Positions 1-8,402 of a DNA stretch of 26,059 nucleotides are shown here, one piece after another (positions within the stretch are counted from its first letter, which is position 1; every line of letters begins with the position of its first letter). A model generated the notes under the pieces. That model was not told where the DNA came from. It was given only the letters and a program-made list of their open reading frames with translations, and did not search any database. Origin of the DNA: Xanthobacteraceae bacterium (GTDB lineage: Bacteria > Pseudomonadota > Alphaproteobacteria > Rhizobiales > Xanthobacteraceae); assembly GCA_019746355.1 (NCBI GenBank), contig JAIESC010000175.1:1-26059 (forward strand), written 5' to 3'. Made by a program: the position numbers and the translations under genes.

Positions 1-192
1 CCCGGCGACGTCATCAAGACGCCGCTCGACCAGACGCTGCCGCCGAACGACGTCGATCTGTTCCTGATGGGCAAGACCGACGTTCCGCGCTCCACCGCGC
101 GTCTCTTGGAAGGTGTGCCGCCGCACGTCTACGCCGGTCACGTGCTCGATCTGCCGAAGGGAGGCGCCCGTGTCGTTTCGGTTCGCAACTAG
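1..192 (+). CDS. cpaC: Tad pilus outer-membrane secretin CpaC/RcpA, C-terminal fragment
   Basis: The window opens in frame 1 with 63 codons ending in TAG at 190-192; the rest of the gene lies upstream. In this family CpaC/RcpA forms the outer-membrane secretin ring through which the Tad (type IVc) pilus leaves the cell. What remains is the tail after the secretin domain, with a PGDVIKTPLD segment and an NDVDLFLMGK segment of the kind found near the C-termini of pilus and type II/III secretins. The call leans on context: the next genes are a small lipoprotein, cpaE, cpaF, tadB and tadC in the usual tad order. The downstream lipoprotein gene starts inside this one (GTG at 170), so the two are probably translationally coupled. 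The fragment alone would not identify the family. Confidence 0.62.
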   Translation, partial: PGDVIKTPLDQTLPPNDVDLFLMGKTDVPRSTARLLEGVPPHVYAGHVLDLPKGGARVVSVRN

Positions 193-550
193 GCCGCTCG
201 CGGCGGCGGTGCTCGGCGCGTTGCTCAGTGCAATGCTCGGCGGCTGCTCGGAGATGTATTACGACCGCCGCGACACGATCTCGCTTGTCTCCGGCGAGGC
301 GATGGCCGCCAATCGCGCGACGCACATCATCGATCCGTGGCCGCCGCACGCGGCCAACCGCAACATCGCCTACAACGGCGAGAAGGCGGCGGTTGCTGCC
401 GAGCGCTACCGCACCGGCCGGGTGATCCCGCCGGTCAACACGACCACCAGCTCCGCGGCCTACAGCCAGGCGGCGCAGCAGGCGCAGTCCACGGCCAACG
501 GCCAGGCGTCGTCGGCACCGGCCGGCAGCAGCAACGGCCAGACGAAGTAG
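170..550 (+). CDS. small lipoprotein in the cpaD position of the tad operon
   Basis: This is a 126-aa predicted outer-membrane lipoprotein. I place the start at GTG 170 because AAGGGAGG lies just upstream; it overlaps the end of cpaC by 23 bases. Residues 1-26 form a lipoprotein signal with a basic start, a hydrophobic core and lipobox L-G-G-C (Cys26 lipidated). The mature part has a conserved-looking core (DRRDTISL, then HIIDPWPP, then AERYRTGRVIPPVN) and a low-complexity Ser/Ala/Gln tail. It occupies the slot of CpaD, the lipoprotein that supports the Tad secretin, but is about half the usual CpaD length. The stretch AANRNIAYNGEKAAVAAERYRTG loosely recalls the end of CpaD. Partnering with the secretin is inference from position and lipidation; no enzyme motif is visible. 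Confidence 0.7.
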   Translation: MSFRFATRPLAAAVLGALLSAMLGGCSEMYYDRRDTISLVSGEAMAANRATHIIDPWPPHAANRNIAYNGEKAAVAAERYRTGRVIPPVNTTTSSAAYSQAAQQAQSTANGQASSAPAGSSNGQTK

Positions 551-574
551 CGTGGCGACTTCAGGGATCCGCGC

Positions 575-1783
575 ATGAGCAAGTCGGGCACGAACAAGAC
601 CAGCGTGGCGGTGCTCACCGCAGATTCCGCGTTCGAGCAGGCGTTGCGCACGACGTTTGGCGCGAGCGGCCAGATCGACCTTCGCGTCGCGTCCGGCTCG
701 ATCTCCACGGTGGACGAGTTCCGCACCGACGGCGCGACCGTCGTCATCATCGATCTCGACGCGAGCCGCAGCGAGGAGATGCAGGCGCTGGAGCGCATGA
801 TGCTGCGCTCGGGCGGCGGGCCGCCGGTCGTGGTGGTCACGCAGGGCTTCGACGCCGGCGTGGCGCGCAGCCTGTTGCAGATGCGCGTGGCGGATTTCCT
901 GGTCAAGCCGGTGCAGCCGCTGGAGCTGGTCAGGACCTGTGCCCGCGTCGCGCGCTCGAACGTCACCGAGACCGCCGAGGCGCAGATTTACACGTTCATC
1001 CCCGCGGTCGGCGGCGCAGGCGTCACGACGCTCGCGATCCAGACCGCGCTGTTGCTGCTCAACGGCGGACAGCGCGTGCGGCCGACGACGTGTCTGGTCG
1101 ATCTCGACTTCCAGCACGGTGCCTGCGCCGACTATCTCGATCTCGAGCCGCGGCTCGACCTCAAGGAGATCGAACCGCGGCCGGAGCGGCTCGATCGCCA
1201 GCTTCTGGAGATCATGCTGTCGCACCATGCCTCGGGCCTTGAGGTGATCGCCGCGCCGAACCGGCCGGCCGAGATGCGGACGTTCGATCCCGACATGGTC
1301 ACGCGCCTGCTCGATCTCGTGTCGTCGCACTTCGACTATGTCGTCATCGATATGCCGCGCACCTGGTTCTCATGGACCGACAGCGTGCTGCTCGGCTCCA
1401 ACAAGCTGTTCATCGTCAGCGAAATGACCGTGCCGAGCCTGAAGCAGGCCAAGGGGCTGGTCGGCGCGATCCGCGAGCGGCTTGGCGATGGGCCGAAGCC
1501 GCAGGTGATCGTCAATCGGTTCGAGCAGCGGATGTTCGACGCGGGCCTGAAGAAATCCGATCTCGACCAGGCGCTCGGCCAGGATCTCGCCGGCACCGTG
1601 CCGAACAACTACCGGCTGGTGCGCGAGGCGATCGACCGTGGCGTTCCGCTCGAAGAGGTCAAGCCCGGCAACAACGTCTCCCTGCAGCTCAAGCGGCTGA
1701 TGCTGCCGCAGGCGGCCGCCAAGGCGCCGGCTGCCGATGCCCAGGGCCTGATGAAGAGGCTTTCGCTGTCGCTTGCGAAGTAG
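575..1783 (+). CDS. cpaE: CpaE/TadZ pilus-localisation protein (receiver-like + MinD/ParA-like ATPase)
   Basis: This 402-aa protein has the CpaE/TadZ architecture. Residues about 10-125 form a response-regulator-like receiver that keeps Asp60 (VVIIDLD), Thr89 and Lys111-Pro112. Residues about 137-375 form a ParA/MinD-type P-loop domain. Its Walker A is very degenerate: VGGAGVTT at 145-152 lacks both lysines of the deviant KGGxGKT motif. Asp176/Asp178 (CLVDLDFQ) and Asp259 (VVIDMPR) match the A' and switch II aspartates. In the family this protein places the pilus machine at the cell pole. ATG 575 follows AGGGA and lies 24 bases after the lipoprotein gene. A small GC hairpin (1783-1798) sits in the short gap before cpaF. 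The family call is secure; whether this copy hydrolyses ATP is doubtful. Confidence 0.9.
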   Translation: MSKSGTNKTSVAVLTADSAFEQALRTTFGASGQIDLRVASGSISTVDEFRTDGATVVIIDLDASRSEEMQALERMMLRSGGGPPVVVVTQGFDAGVARSLLQMRVADFLVKPVQPLELVRTCARVARSNVTETAEAQIYTFIPAVGGAGVTTLAIQTALLLLNGGQRVRPTTCLVDLDFQHGACADYLDLEPRLDLKEIEPRPERLDRQLLEIMLSHHASGLEVIAAPNRPAEMRTFDPDMVTRLLDLVSSHFDYVVIDMPRTWFSWTDSVLLGSNKLFIVSEMTVPSLKQAKGLVGAIRERLGDGPKPQVIVNRFEQRMFDAGLKKSDLDQALGQDLAGTVPNNYRLVREAIDRGVPLEEVKPGNNVSLQLKRLMLPQAAAKAPAADAQGLMKRLSLSLAK

Positions 1784-1819
1784 CGCCGCCGACGGCGCAG
1801 GTCGAAAACCGGGACCGAC

Positions 1820-3271
<1,452 letters not shown>

Positions 3272-3300
3272 CTCCATGTTGTGCCCGCGCTCTCACCACT

Positions 3301-3467
3301 CGTGTCCCGGATGCGGTGCCATAAGCGCGTTTACGCGCGTCTTTGACGCGCTATGGCGCAGCGGTGCACCGCTGATCCGGGACCGTTCCAAAGGCGGTGT
3401 GTGGAACGGTCCCGGGTCTGCAGCGCATCACTGCGCCTCGCTTGTGCTGCGCTGCGCCCGGGACACG
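3301..3467. repeat. palindromic intergenic repeat element with 10-bp terminal inverted repeats
   Basis: The ends CGTGTCCCGG (3301-3310) and CCGGGACACG (3458-3467) are perfect inverted repeats. Inside lie further palindromes: AGCGCGT...ACGCGCT around 3324-3351, and a perfect 14-bp pair CCGGGACCGTTCCA (3377-3390) / TGGAACGGTCCCGG (3402-3415) with an 11-base loop. The element fills most of the gap between cpaF and tadB and carries no credible gene. I recall very similar GC-rich dyads scattered between genes of Bradyrhizobium-type genomes, but the copy number here is unchecked. The transcript of this segment should fold strongly, so it could affect mRNA stability or termination within the operon. 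Confidence 0.75.
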
Positions 3468-3485
3468 GGCTGCGAGACTTAGGCC

Positions 3486-4454
3486 ATGCCGTTCGAGATC
3501 GACCCGCTCTACGTGATCTACCTGTTCGTGGCACTGGCCGCGGGTCTGTTCGTCGAAGCCGTCTATCTGCTCGTCGTCCCGTCGCGGTCCTACCGCAAGA
3601 ACATCAACCGCCGCCTCAAGCTGATGGACGGTCAGCCTGACCGCGAGGCGATCCTGGTGCAGATCCGCCGCGAGCGCGGGCTGTCGAGCGGCGGCGACTA
3701 CCGGCTGCCGCTGGTGGCGCTGAACCGGCTGATCCTGCAATCGGGCCTGACCATCGGCATGGCTAAGTTCGCGATCTATGCCGGCGTTGCCGCCCTGTTC
3801 GTGTTCAGCACACTGATGCTGACGCGCGGCGACCTCCTGGAGGCGCTGGGCGCCGGCCTGTTCTGCTGCACGCTGCTGCCGCTGCTGGTGCTCAAGTTCA
3901 AGCGCAGCCGGCGGCAGAAGCAGTTCGGCGCGCAATTCCCCGATGCCCTCGACATCATCGTGCGCAGCCTGCGCGCCGGCCATCCGGTGCCGATCGCGAT
4001 CACGATGGTGGCGCGCGAGATGCCCGATCCGATCGGCAGCGAGTTCGGCATCGTCGCCGACGAGATCACCTATGGCGCCGATCTCGAGACCGGCATGCGC
4101 AATCTCTATTTCCGCATCGGCCAGGAGGACCTGCCGCTGTTCGTCACCGCGGTCGCGATCCAGAGCTCGACCGGCGGCAACCTCGGCGAAATCCTGGAAA
4201 ATCTCTCGGGTGTGATCCGCGAGCGCTTCAAGATGCGCCGCAAGGTCCGAGCGCTCGCCTCCGAGGGCCGCGCCTCGGCGCTGATCCTTTCGTCACTGCC
4301 GATCCTGATGTTCCTGGTCATCCAGGTCATCACGCCGAACTTCTACGCCAGCGTCTGGCACGAGGACATCACCAAGATCGCGCTCGCGTGCGCCGGCGCA
4401 TGGATGGGACTCGGCAACCTCATCATGTTCCGCATGGTCAACTTCAGGATCTAG
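3486..4454 (+). CDS. tadB: Tad pilus inner-membrane platform protein TadB (GspF domain)
   Basis: This 322-aa integral membrane protein is one of the two GspF-type platform proteins of the Tad machine, expected to pair with TadC and sit on the CpaF ATPase. Membrane segments are visible at about 8-30, 94-112, 119-137, 265-283 and 296-315. The cytoplasmic GspF domain (about 150-275) includes QFPDALDIIVRSLRAGHP and the STGGNLGEILENLS motif. The length is normal for the family. ATG 3486 has only a weak ribosome site (AGG). A repeat element lies immediately upstream, and a second, different repeat begins at the last base of the stop codon. Confidence 0.92.
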   Translation: MPFEIDPLYVIYLFVALAAGLFVEAVYLLVVPSRSYRKNINRRLKLMDGQPDREAILVQIRRERGLSSGGDYRLPLVALNRLILQSGLTIGMAKFAIYAGVAALFVFSTLMLTRGDLLEALGAGLFCCTLLPLLVLKFKRSRRQKQFGAQFPDALDIIVRSLRAGHPVPIAITMVAREMPDPIGSEFGIVADEITYGADLETGMRNLYFRIGQEDLPLFVTAVAIQSSTGGNLGEILENLSGVIRERFKMRRKVRALASEGRASALILSSLPILMFLVIQVITPNFYASVWHEDITKIALACAGAWMGLGNLIMFRMVNFRI

Positions 4455-4502
4455 CGCATGTCCCGGAAAAGTGGACACCGGTTTTCCGAAAAGGACATGC
4501 GC
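4454..4502. repeat. short nested palindromic repeat, copy 1
   Basis: Perfect 10-bp arms GCGCATGTCC (4454-4463) and GGACATGCGC (4493-4502) enclose a second dyad, CGGAAAA (4464-4470) with TTTTCCG (4482-4488). A related copy lies at 24878-24962; the 43 bases from 4460 match it at 40 positions. The element begins on the last base of the tadB stop codon and ends 27 bases before tadC. It is a non-coding interspersed element of the kind common between genes in Bradyrhizobium relatives (recalled, not searched). Confidence 0.8.
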
Positions 4503-4529
4503 CAATGCAAGTAGGCGAGGGTTGACCGG

Positions 4530-5483
4530 ATGGGCGCGCTCGACTTGTTCCTCGCCGAAGGCAACTCCACGATGGTGGCGCTGCTGGTGTTCCTCGCGGC
4601 GACCACGCTCGCCTTCAGCATCATGGCGGTGATGCGCGTGCAGGGTTCGGTGAAACGCCGCGCCGCCACGATCGGCCGTGTCGGCGACGACACCAGCGCC
4701 GGCAACGCGCGCTCGCTGCGGCATTCCAGCCTCAAGGCCGCGCAGCGCGTCATCGACTACACCACCAGGCACTACAACTCGGGCGCTGCCGAGGAGACCA
4801 AGGTGCTGCGCCGCCGGATGATCATGGCCGGCATCTATGACGAGAGCGCGGTGGCCTATTTCTTCCTCGGCCGCACCGGGCTCGCGGTCGCGCTCGCGGC
4901 GGTCGCGTACTTTTTCCTGCCGGTGGAGCACGGCACCGCGCACCACTGGCTGTTCGCCGGCGTCGCCGGTCTCGTCGGCTATCTCGGGCCGAGCCTCTAC
5001 ATCGACAACCGCATCAAGACGCGGAAGCAGGAGCACCGGTCCGGCTTCCCGGATTTCATGGATCTGCTGGTGGTTTGCGCCGACGCCGGCCTGAGCATGG
5101 AGGCCTCGCTCGACCGCGTCGGCCGTGAGCTCGGCGTCTCCTATCCGTCGCTCACCGCCAACATCCACATGGCGTGCCTGGAAATCCGCGCCGGCCGCAC
5201 CATGAGCGAGGCGCTGGAGCATCTCGGCGACCGGCTCGGCATCGACGAGGCGCGCTCGTTCGCGACCCTGATCCAGCAGTCGGAGGAACTCGGCTCGAGC
5301 ATCACCGACGCACTGCGGGTCTATTCCGACGACATGCGCCACAAGCGGCTGTCGCGCGCCGAGGAAAAGGCCTACAGCCTGCCCGCCAAGCTCGCGGTGC
5401 CGATGATGCTCTGCATCTTTCCGGTGCTGTTCGTCGTCATCCTGCTGCCGGTGTTCGTCCGGCTCTACCTCGGAAATTACTGA
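4530..5483 (+). CDS. tadC: Tad pilus inner-membrane platform protein TadC (GspF domain)
   Basis: This 317-aa protein is the second GspF-type platform subunit, paired with TadB. Membrane segments appear at about 14-34, 107-130, 140-157 and 288-313. The GspF domain spans about 172-300, with FPDFMDLLVVCADAGLSME and the QSEELGSSITDALRVYSDDM segment typical of TadC. ATG 4530 follows GAGGG at good spacing. The gene follows tadB after a 75-base gap filled by a palindromic repeat. Its TGA stop (5481-5483) directly abuts the stop of the minus-strand gene, leaving no room for a terminator between them. Confidence 0.92.
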   Translation: MGALDLFLAEGNSTMVALLVFLAATTLAFSIMAVMRVQGSVKRRAATIGRVGDDTSAGNARSLRHSSLKAAQRVIDYTTRHYNSGAAEETKVLRRRMIMAGIYDESAVAYFFLGRTGLAVALAAVAYFFLPVEHGTAHHWLFAGVAGLVGYLGPSLYIDNRIKTRKQEHRSGFPDFMDLLVVCADAGLSMEASLDRVGRELGVSYPSLTANIHMACLEIRAGRTMSEALEHLGDRLGIDEARSFATLIQQSEELGSSITDALRVYSDDMRHKRLSRAEEKAYSLPAKLAVPMMLCIFPVLFVVILLPVFVRLYLGNY

Positions 5484-6041
5484 CTACAGCGAGGCGTCGC
5501 TGAATTTCTGCTCCGGGATCGGCGCGGGTGGTCGCGGTGGCGGGCTCCTGTCGAGCCATCCCGACGGCGGCTGGGCCCATTGCGAGAGGCGTTGCGCCGC
5601 GGCTGTCACGCGCTGCCAGCCCGTGACGATGAAATTGTCTCTGTTGGTCGCGGGCGGCGTTGCGGGTGCGGGCTCGGGAGCCGGCGGCTCGGCCGGAGCC
5701 ACCATTGCCGGCTCGGCCGTGCCAACGCGGCGCTGCTGCTGTGCGGGCGGGTTCGCTGCGACAGCTTTCGGCTTTGCGGCGCGCGGCGCGGCGGCTTTCG
5801 CCGGGCTTGCATCGGGCTTCGGCGCCCATTCAGCGTCCGTGTCAGCGGCCTGACGGGGCACGATCCTGACGGTCGCTTCGGCCTGGATCACGGTCGTGGC
5901 CGGTGCCGCAACAGGCGCGGGATCGGGAGGCTTGGCGAGGCTGCCGAGCAAGGCGATGCCGACCGCGCTGACGATGACCGCAGGCGCAAGCTGAAACGCC
6001 AGCTTGGACGCAAGCCGGCCAAAGTACGGATGTTTCTGCAA
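5484..6041 (-). CDS. Pro/Ala-rich single-pass membrane protein, unknown function
   Basis: This 185-aa protein is not one I recognise. I choose TTG 6041 as the start because GAGGGGA lies six bases upstream and the protein then begins LQKHPYFGRLASK; TTG 6083 or GTG 6080 would add 13-14 residues. Residues about 13-33 form one hydrophobic helix after a basic N-terminus, suggesting an inner-membrane anchor. The rest is dominated by Pro, Ala, Lys and Glu, like a periplasm-spanning linker, and ends in a Trp-containing region (NFIVTGWQRV, then SQWAQPPSGWLDR). It converges on tadC and diverges from the TadD-like gene. A role in envelope or pilus anchoring is speculation from position; GC and codon use match the neighbours. 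Confidence 0.6.
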   Translation of the reverse strand: MQKHPYFGRLASKLAFQLAPAVIVSAVGIALLGSLAKPPDPAPVAAPATTVIQAEATVRIVPRQAADTDAEWAPKPDASPAKAAAPRAAKPKAVAANPPAQQQRRVGTAEPAMVAPAEPPAPEPAPATPPATNRDNFIVTGWQRVTAAAQRLSQWAQPPSGWLDRSPPPRPPAPIPEQKFSDASL

Positions 6042-6149
6042 AGCGGTTCCCCTCAACCCCTCGAACGGGCGGGACTGCACCAAAGCTCGGCGGCGCGAGC
6101 GCGGCGCAATGTTGGAAATTTGTCGGCGGATTTTGAACTTTCGCGTGCG

Positions 6150-6241
6150 TGTTAACCGGCGTTGTGAACCCGCGAAACGCCGAATTCTGCAGCGTTGACA
6201 GAATCTTACATCCTCCGGCGCACCGCAGCGAAATGTTAACC
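6150..6241. promoter_or_regulatory. divergent intergenic region with two TGTTAACC sites
   Basis: TGTTAACC occurs at 6150-6157 and 6234-6241, 84 bases apart, which is close to eight helical turns. Both lie in the comparatively A/T-rich gap between the minus-strand Pro/Ala-rich gene and the TadD-like gene. Each contains TTAAC, which resembles half of the CtrA box (TTAA-N7-TTAAC), but neither has the second half. A GANTC methylation site (GAATC) lies between them at about 6201. No good -35/-10 pair was found, and binding by any regulator is unproven. Confidence 0.3.
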
Positions 6242-6280
6242 ACCCTGCCCTAGCTTGATACCGTCGGAGCGCAGGGTTTT

Positions 6281-6904
6281 ATGGGCGTCAGGATGGGTCG
6301 GGTCGCATGCGCGGCCGCGTGTCTGTTATGGCTCGCGGGCTGCGAGACCACATCCACCAGCCCGGACAATCCGCTCAGAAAGCTCGCCGCCTCGTTCAAC
6401 CCGCCGTCGCTCGACAAGCCGCTGGACCGCGAAGTGACCGGTTCGGTCGATGCGCCGTCGGAGTTCACGCGCACGCCATTTGCCACGCCCGGAACGCCGC
6501 CGCCGCTGAAGCCGGAGCTGCTCGGCAGCGATCCCAACGACGACCTCAGCATCGGCAAGAAGTACTATCGCCAGGGCAGCTATGGGCTTGCCGAGCGGCA
6601 CTTCCGCAAGGCCGTGGAGCTCACGCCGCGCGATGCCGAAGCCTGGGTCGGGTTGGCTGCGGCCTACGACCAGCTGCACCGCTTCGACCTTGCCGACCGC
6701 GCCTATGCGCAGGCGATCAAGCTGATCGGCCAGACGCCGGAGATCATGAACAACCAGGGCTTCTCCTACATTCTCCGCAGCGACTATCGCCGCGCCCGTG
6801 CGATCCTGCTCGCCGCGCAGGCCAAGGCGCCCGACAACCTGCACATCGCGGCGAACCTGCAATTGCTCGCCAAGGCCGAGCGCAAGGCCAAGGGCATCAA
6901 TTAA
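6281..6904 (+). CDS. tadD: TadD-like TPR lipoprotein
   Basis: This 207-aa lipoprotein has a signal ending in lipobox L-A-G-C (Cys21), a Pro/Ser-rich linker to about residue 85, and at least three tetratricopeptide repeats at about 92-200. The repeats include GKKYYRQGSYGLAERHFRKA, AYDQLHRFDLADRAYAQA and the GFSYILRSDYRRARAIL segment. TadD proteins are TPR lipoproteins needed for Tad pilus assembly, probably helping the outer-membrane secretin. ATG 6281 has AGGG just upstream; ATG 6293 is an alternative. It is set apart from tadC by the minus-strand gene and so must have its own promoter. The TPR lipoprotein call is firm; the tadD name rests on context. Confidence 0.78.
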   Translation: MGVRMGRVACAAACLLWLAGCETTSTSPDNPLRKLAASFNPPSLDKPLDREVTGSVDAPSEFTRTPFATPGTPPPLKPELLGSDPNDDLSIGKKYYRQGSYGLAERHFRKAVELTPRDAEAWVGLAAAYDQLHRFDLADRAYAQAIKLIGQTPEIMNNQGFSYILRSDYRRARAILLAAQAKAPDNLHIAANLQLLAKAERKAKGIN

Positions 6905-6989
6905 ATTCTCTCCATCTGTGTGGGCGCAGGCGCGGCCGCGGATTGCGCCGGTTCCGCGCGCGTATAACTATGAGAGCGGAGGATTTCTC

Positions 6990-7457
6990 GTGTTCGACGC
7001 GCTCAAGAATTTCGTTTCGGAGCTTGCCAGCGGCGACAGGCAGGCCGGCGACTTTGCCGATGACGATTTCCGCGTGGCTTATGCCGCGCTGCTGGTGCAT
7101 GCCGCGGCCATTGATGGCGAAGTCTCGGGCGCCGAACGCAGCAAGCTCGTGACACTGCTGAAGCAGCGCTTCGATCTGGACGACGACGCTGCAGAGCAGC
7201 TGGTCGTGCAGGCCACGGCCGCGGATGCCAGGGCCGTGGACCTCTATCGTTTCACGCGACTGCTGAACGAGACGCTGGACGAGCCCGGACGGCTGCGCAT
7301 GATTGAGACGATGTGGACCGTCGCGCTCGCCGACGGCGCCGCCTCCGAATACGAGGACAATCTCATCTGGCGCGTGTCCGACCTGCTCGGCGTCTCGTCG
7401 TCGGAGCGGATTGCGCTGCGGCAGCGTGCGGCTGCAGCGCAGAGCGGCGGGCCATGA
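6990..7457 (+). CDS. TerB-family (tellurite-resistance B-like) domain protein
   Basis: This 155-aa soluble, mostly helical and acidic protein starts at GTG 6990, preceded by a near-perfect GGAGGA. It resembles the TerB/COG4103 family: DDDFRVAYAALLVHAAAIDG, followed by SGAERSKLVTLLKQRFDL and later ALADGAASEYEDNLIWRVSD. The paired acidic motifs (AAIDG-E, ALADG-A-E) are the family's putative metal-binding features. Stand-alone TerB proteins of this kind are widespread in alphaproteobacteria and have no settled role. No other tellurite gene is present, so resistance should not be inferred. Its stop overlaps the start of the following dehydrogenase (ATGA at 7454-7457), indicating translational coupling. 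Confidence 0.8.
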   Translation: MFDALKNFVSELASGDRQAGDFADDDFRVAYAALLVHAAAIDGEVSGAERSKLVTLLKQRFDLDDDAAEQLVVQATAADARAVDLYRFTRLLNETLDEPGRLRMIETMWTVALADGAASEYEDNLIWRVSDLLGVSSSERIALRQRAAAAQSGGP

Positions 7458-8266
7458 GGCCGGTTGCAGTCGTCACCGGCGCGTCGGCCGGCATCGGCGC
7501 GGAGCTCGCGCGGGTGTTTGCCGCAAACGGTCATGATCTCGTGCTGGTCGCGCGCCGCGAACAGCGGCTGCGCGAGCTTGCCGAGGAGATCGCGGCTTCC
7601 GGCCGTCCGAAGCCGCGGGTCGTCGCGATCGACCTCGCGAGACGCGACGCCGGCAATGAGCTCGGCCGCGCGCTCGCCGCCAGCGATTGCGAGCCGCAAT
7701 ACATCGTCAACGACGCAGGCTTCGGCCTGATCGGCCACGCCGCCGAGCTCGACCGCGCCCAGCAGCTCGAGATGGTCGACGTCAATGCGCGGACCTTGCT
7801 CGACCTGTCGCTTGCTTTCGTCGGCAGCCTCGCGCGACGCCGCGGCGGCATTCTCAACGTTGCCTCGGTCGCGGGCGTCATGCCGGGTCCGGGCTCGGCG
7901 GTCTATTACGCCTCGAAGGCGTTCGCGCTGTCGCTCAGCGAGGCCTTGCATCAGGAGTTGAAGCCGCTGGGTGTCCGCGTCACCTGCCTGTGCCCCGGGC
8001 CGGTGCCGACCGAGTTTCAGCTCCGCGCCGGCATCGGCGAATCAGCGCCGAACCGGCTGATCGACGTGCCCGCCGCGAAGGTCGCCGAAGCCGGTTATCG
8101 CGGTCTGATGCGCGGTAAACGGGTGGTGGTGCCCGGCTGGGTCCCCAAGCTTCTGTTCGCACTGGTGCCGCGGATCGTGCCGAAAAATGTCCTGCTGGAG
8201 CAGCTTGAAGCGCGGCAGTTGGCGCGGCGCGGAAAGCCTAAACCCGCCGGCCCGCCGGAGCCCTGA
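7454..8266 (+). CDS. short-chain dehydrogenase/reductase (SDR)
   Basis: This 270-aa Rossmann-fold oxidoreductase is a classical SDR. The NAD(P)-binding motif TGASAGIG is at 8-15, NDAG at 86-89 (NNAG in most relatives), Ser138 in NVASVAG, and YxxxK as Tyr151/Lys155. The PG motif LCPGPVPTEF follows. Arg34-Arg35 after the second beta strand suggest NADP(H) preference, by family knowledge. The C-terminus is long and basic (VPRIVPKNVLLEQLEARQLA, then a Lys/Pro tail), which resembles the DltE/YqjQ-like subgroup; the substrate cannot be told. The start overlaps the TerB-like gene by four bases. Confidence 0.87.
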   Translation: MRPVAVVTGASAGIGAELARVFAANGHDLVLVARREQRLRELAEEIAASGRPKPRVVAIDLARRDAGNELGRALAASDCEPQYIVNDAGFGLIGHAAELDRAQQLEMVDVNARTLLDLSLAFVGSLARRRGGILNVASVAGVMPGPGSAVYYASKAFALSLSEALHQELKPLGVRVTCLCPGPVPTEFQLRAGIGESAPNRLIDVPAAKVAEAGYRGLMRGKRVVVPGWVPKLLFALVPRIVPKNVLLEQLEARQLARRGKPKPAGPPEP

Positions 8267-8402
8267 AGCGGCGGCATATCGGTCCCGCAGCCGCGATCTT
8301 TGCAATTGCGGATCAACCGGCTAGGACTGGCATGCCGATTGCCTGATCTGCCGCATGATTCCTTTGCGCCATGATTCTTTCGAACGTGAGACGTCCGGCA
8401 CG

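Noticed and set aside
6195..6224. TTGACA at 6195-6200 as a -35 box for tadD
   Set aside because: No acceptable -10 hexamer occurs at 16-18 bases downstream.
6990..7457. Tellurite resistance function for the TerB-like gene
   Set aside because: Stand-alone TerB-fold proteins are common and no other ter genes are present, so resistance cannot be claimed.
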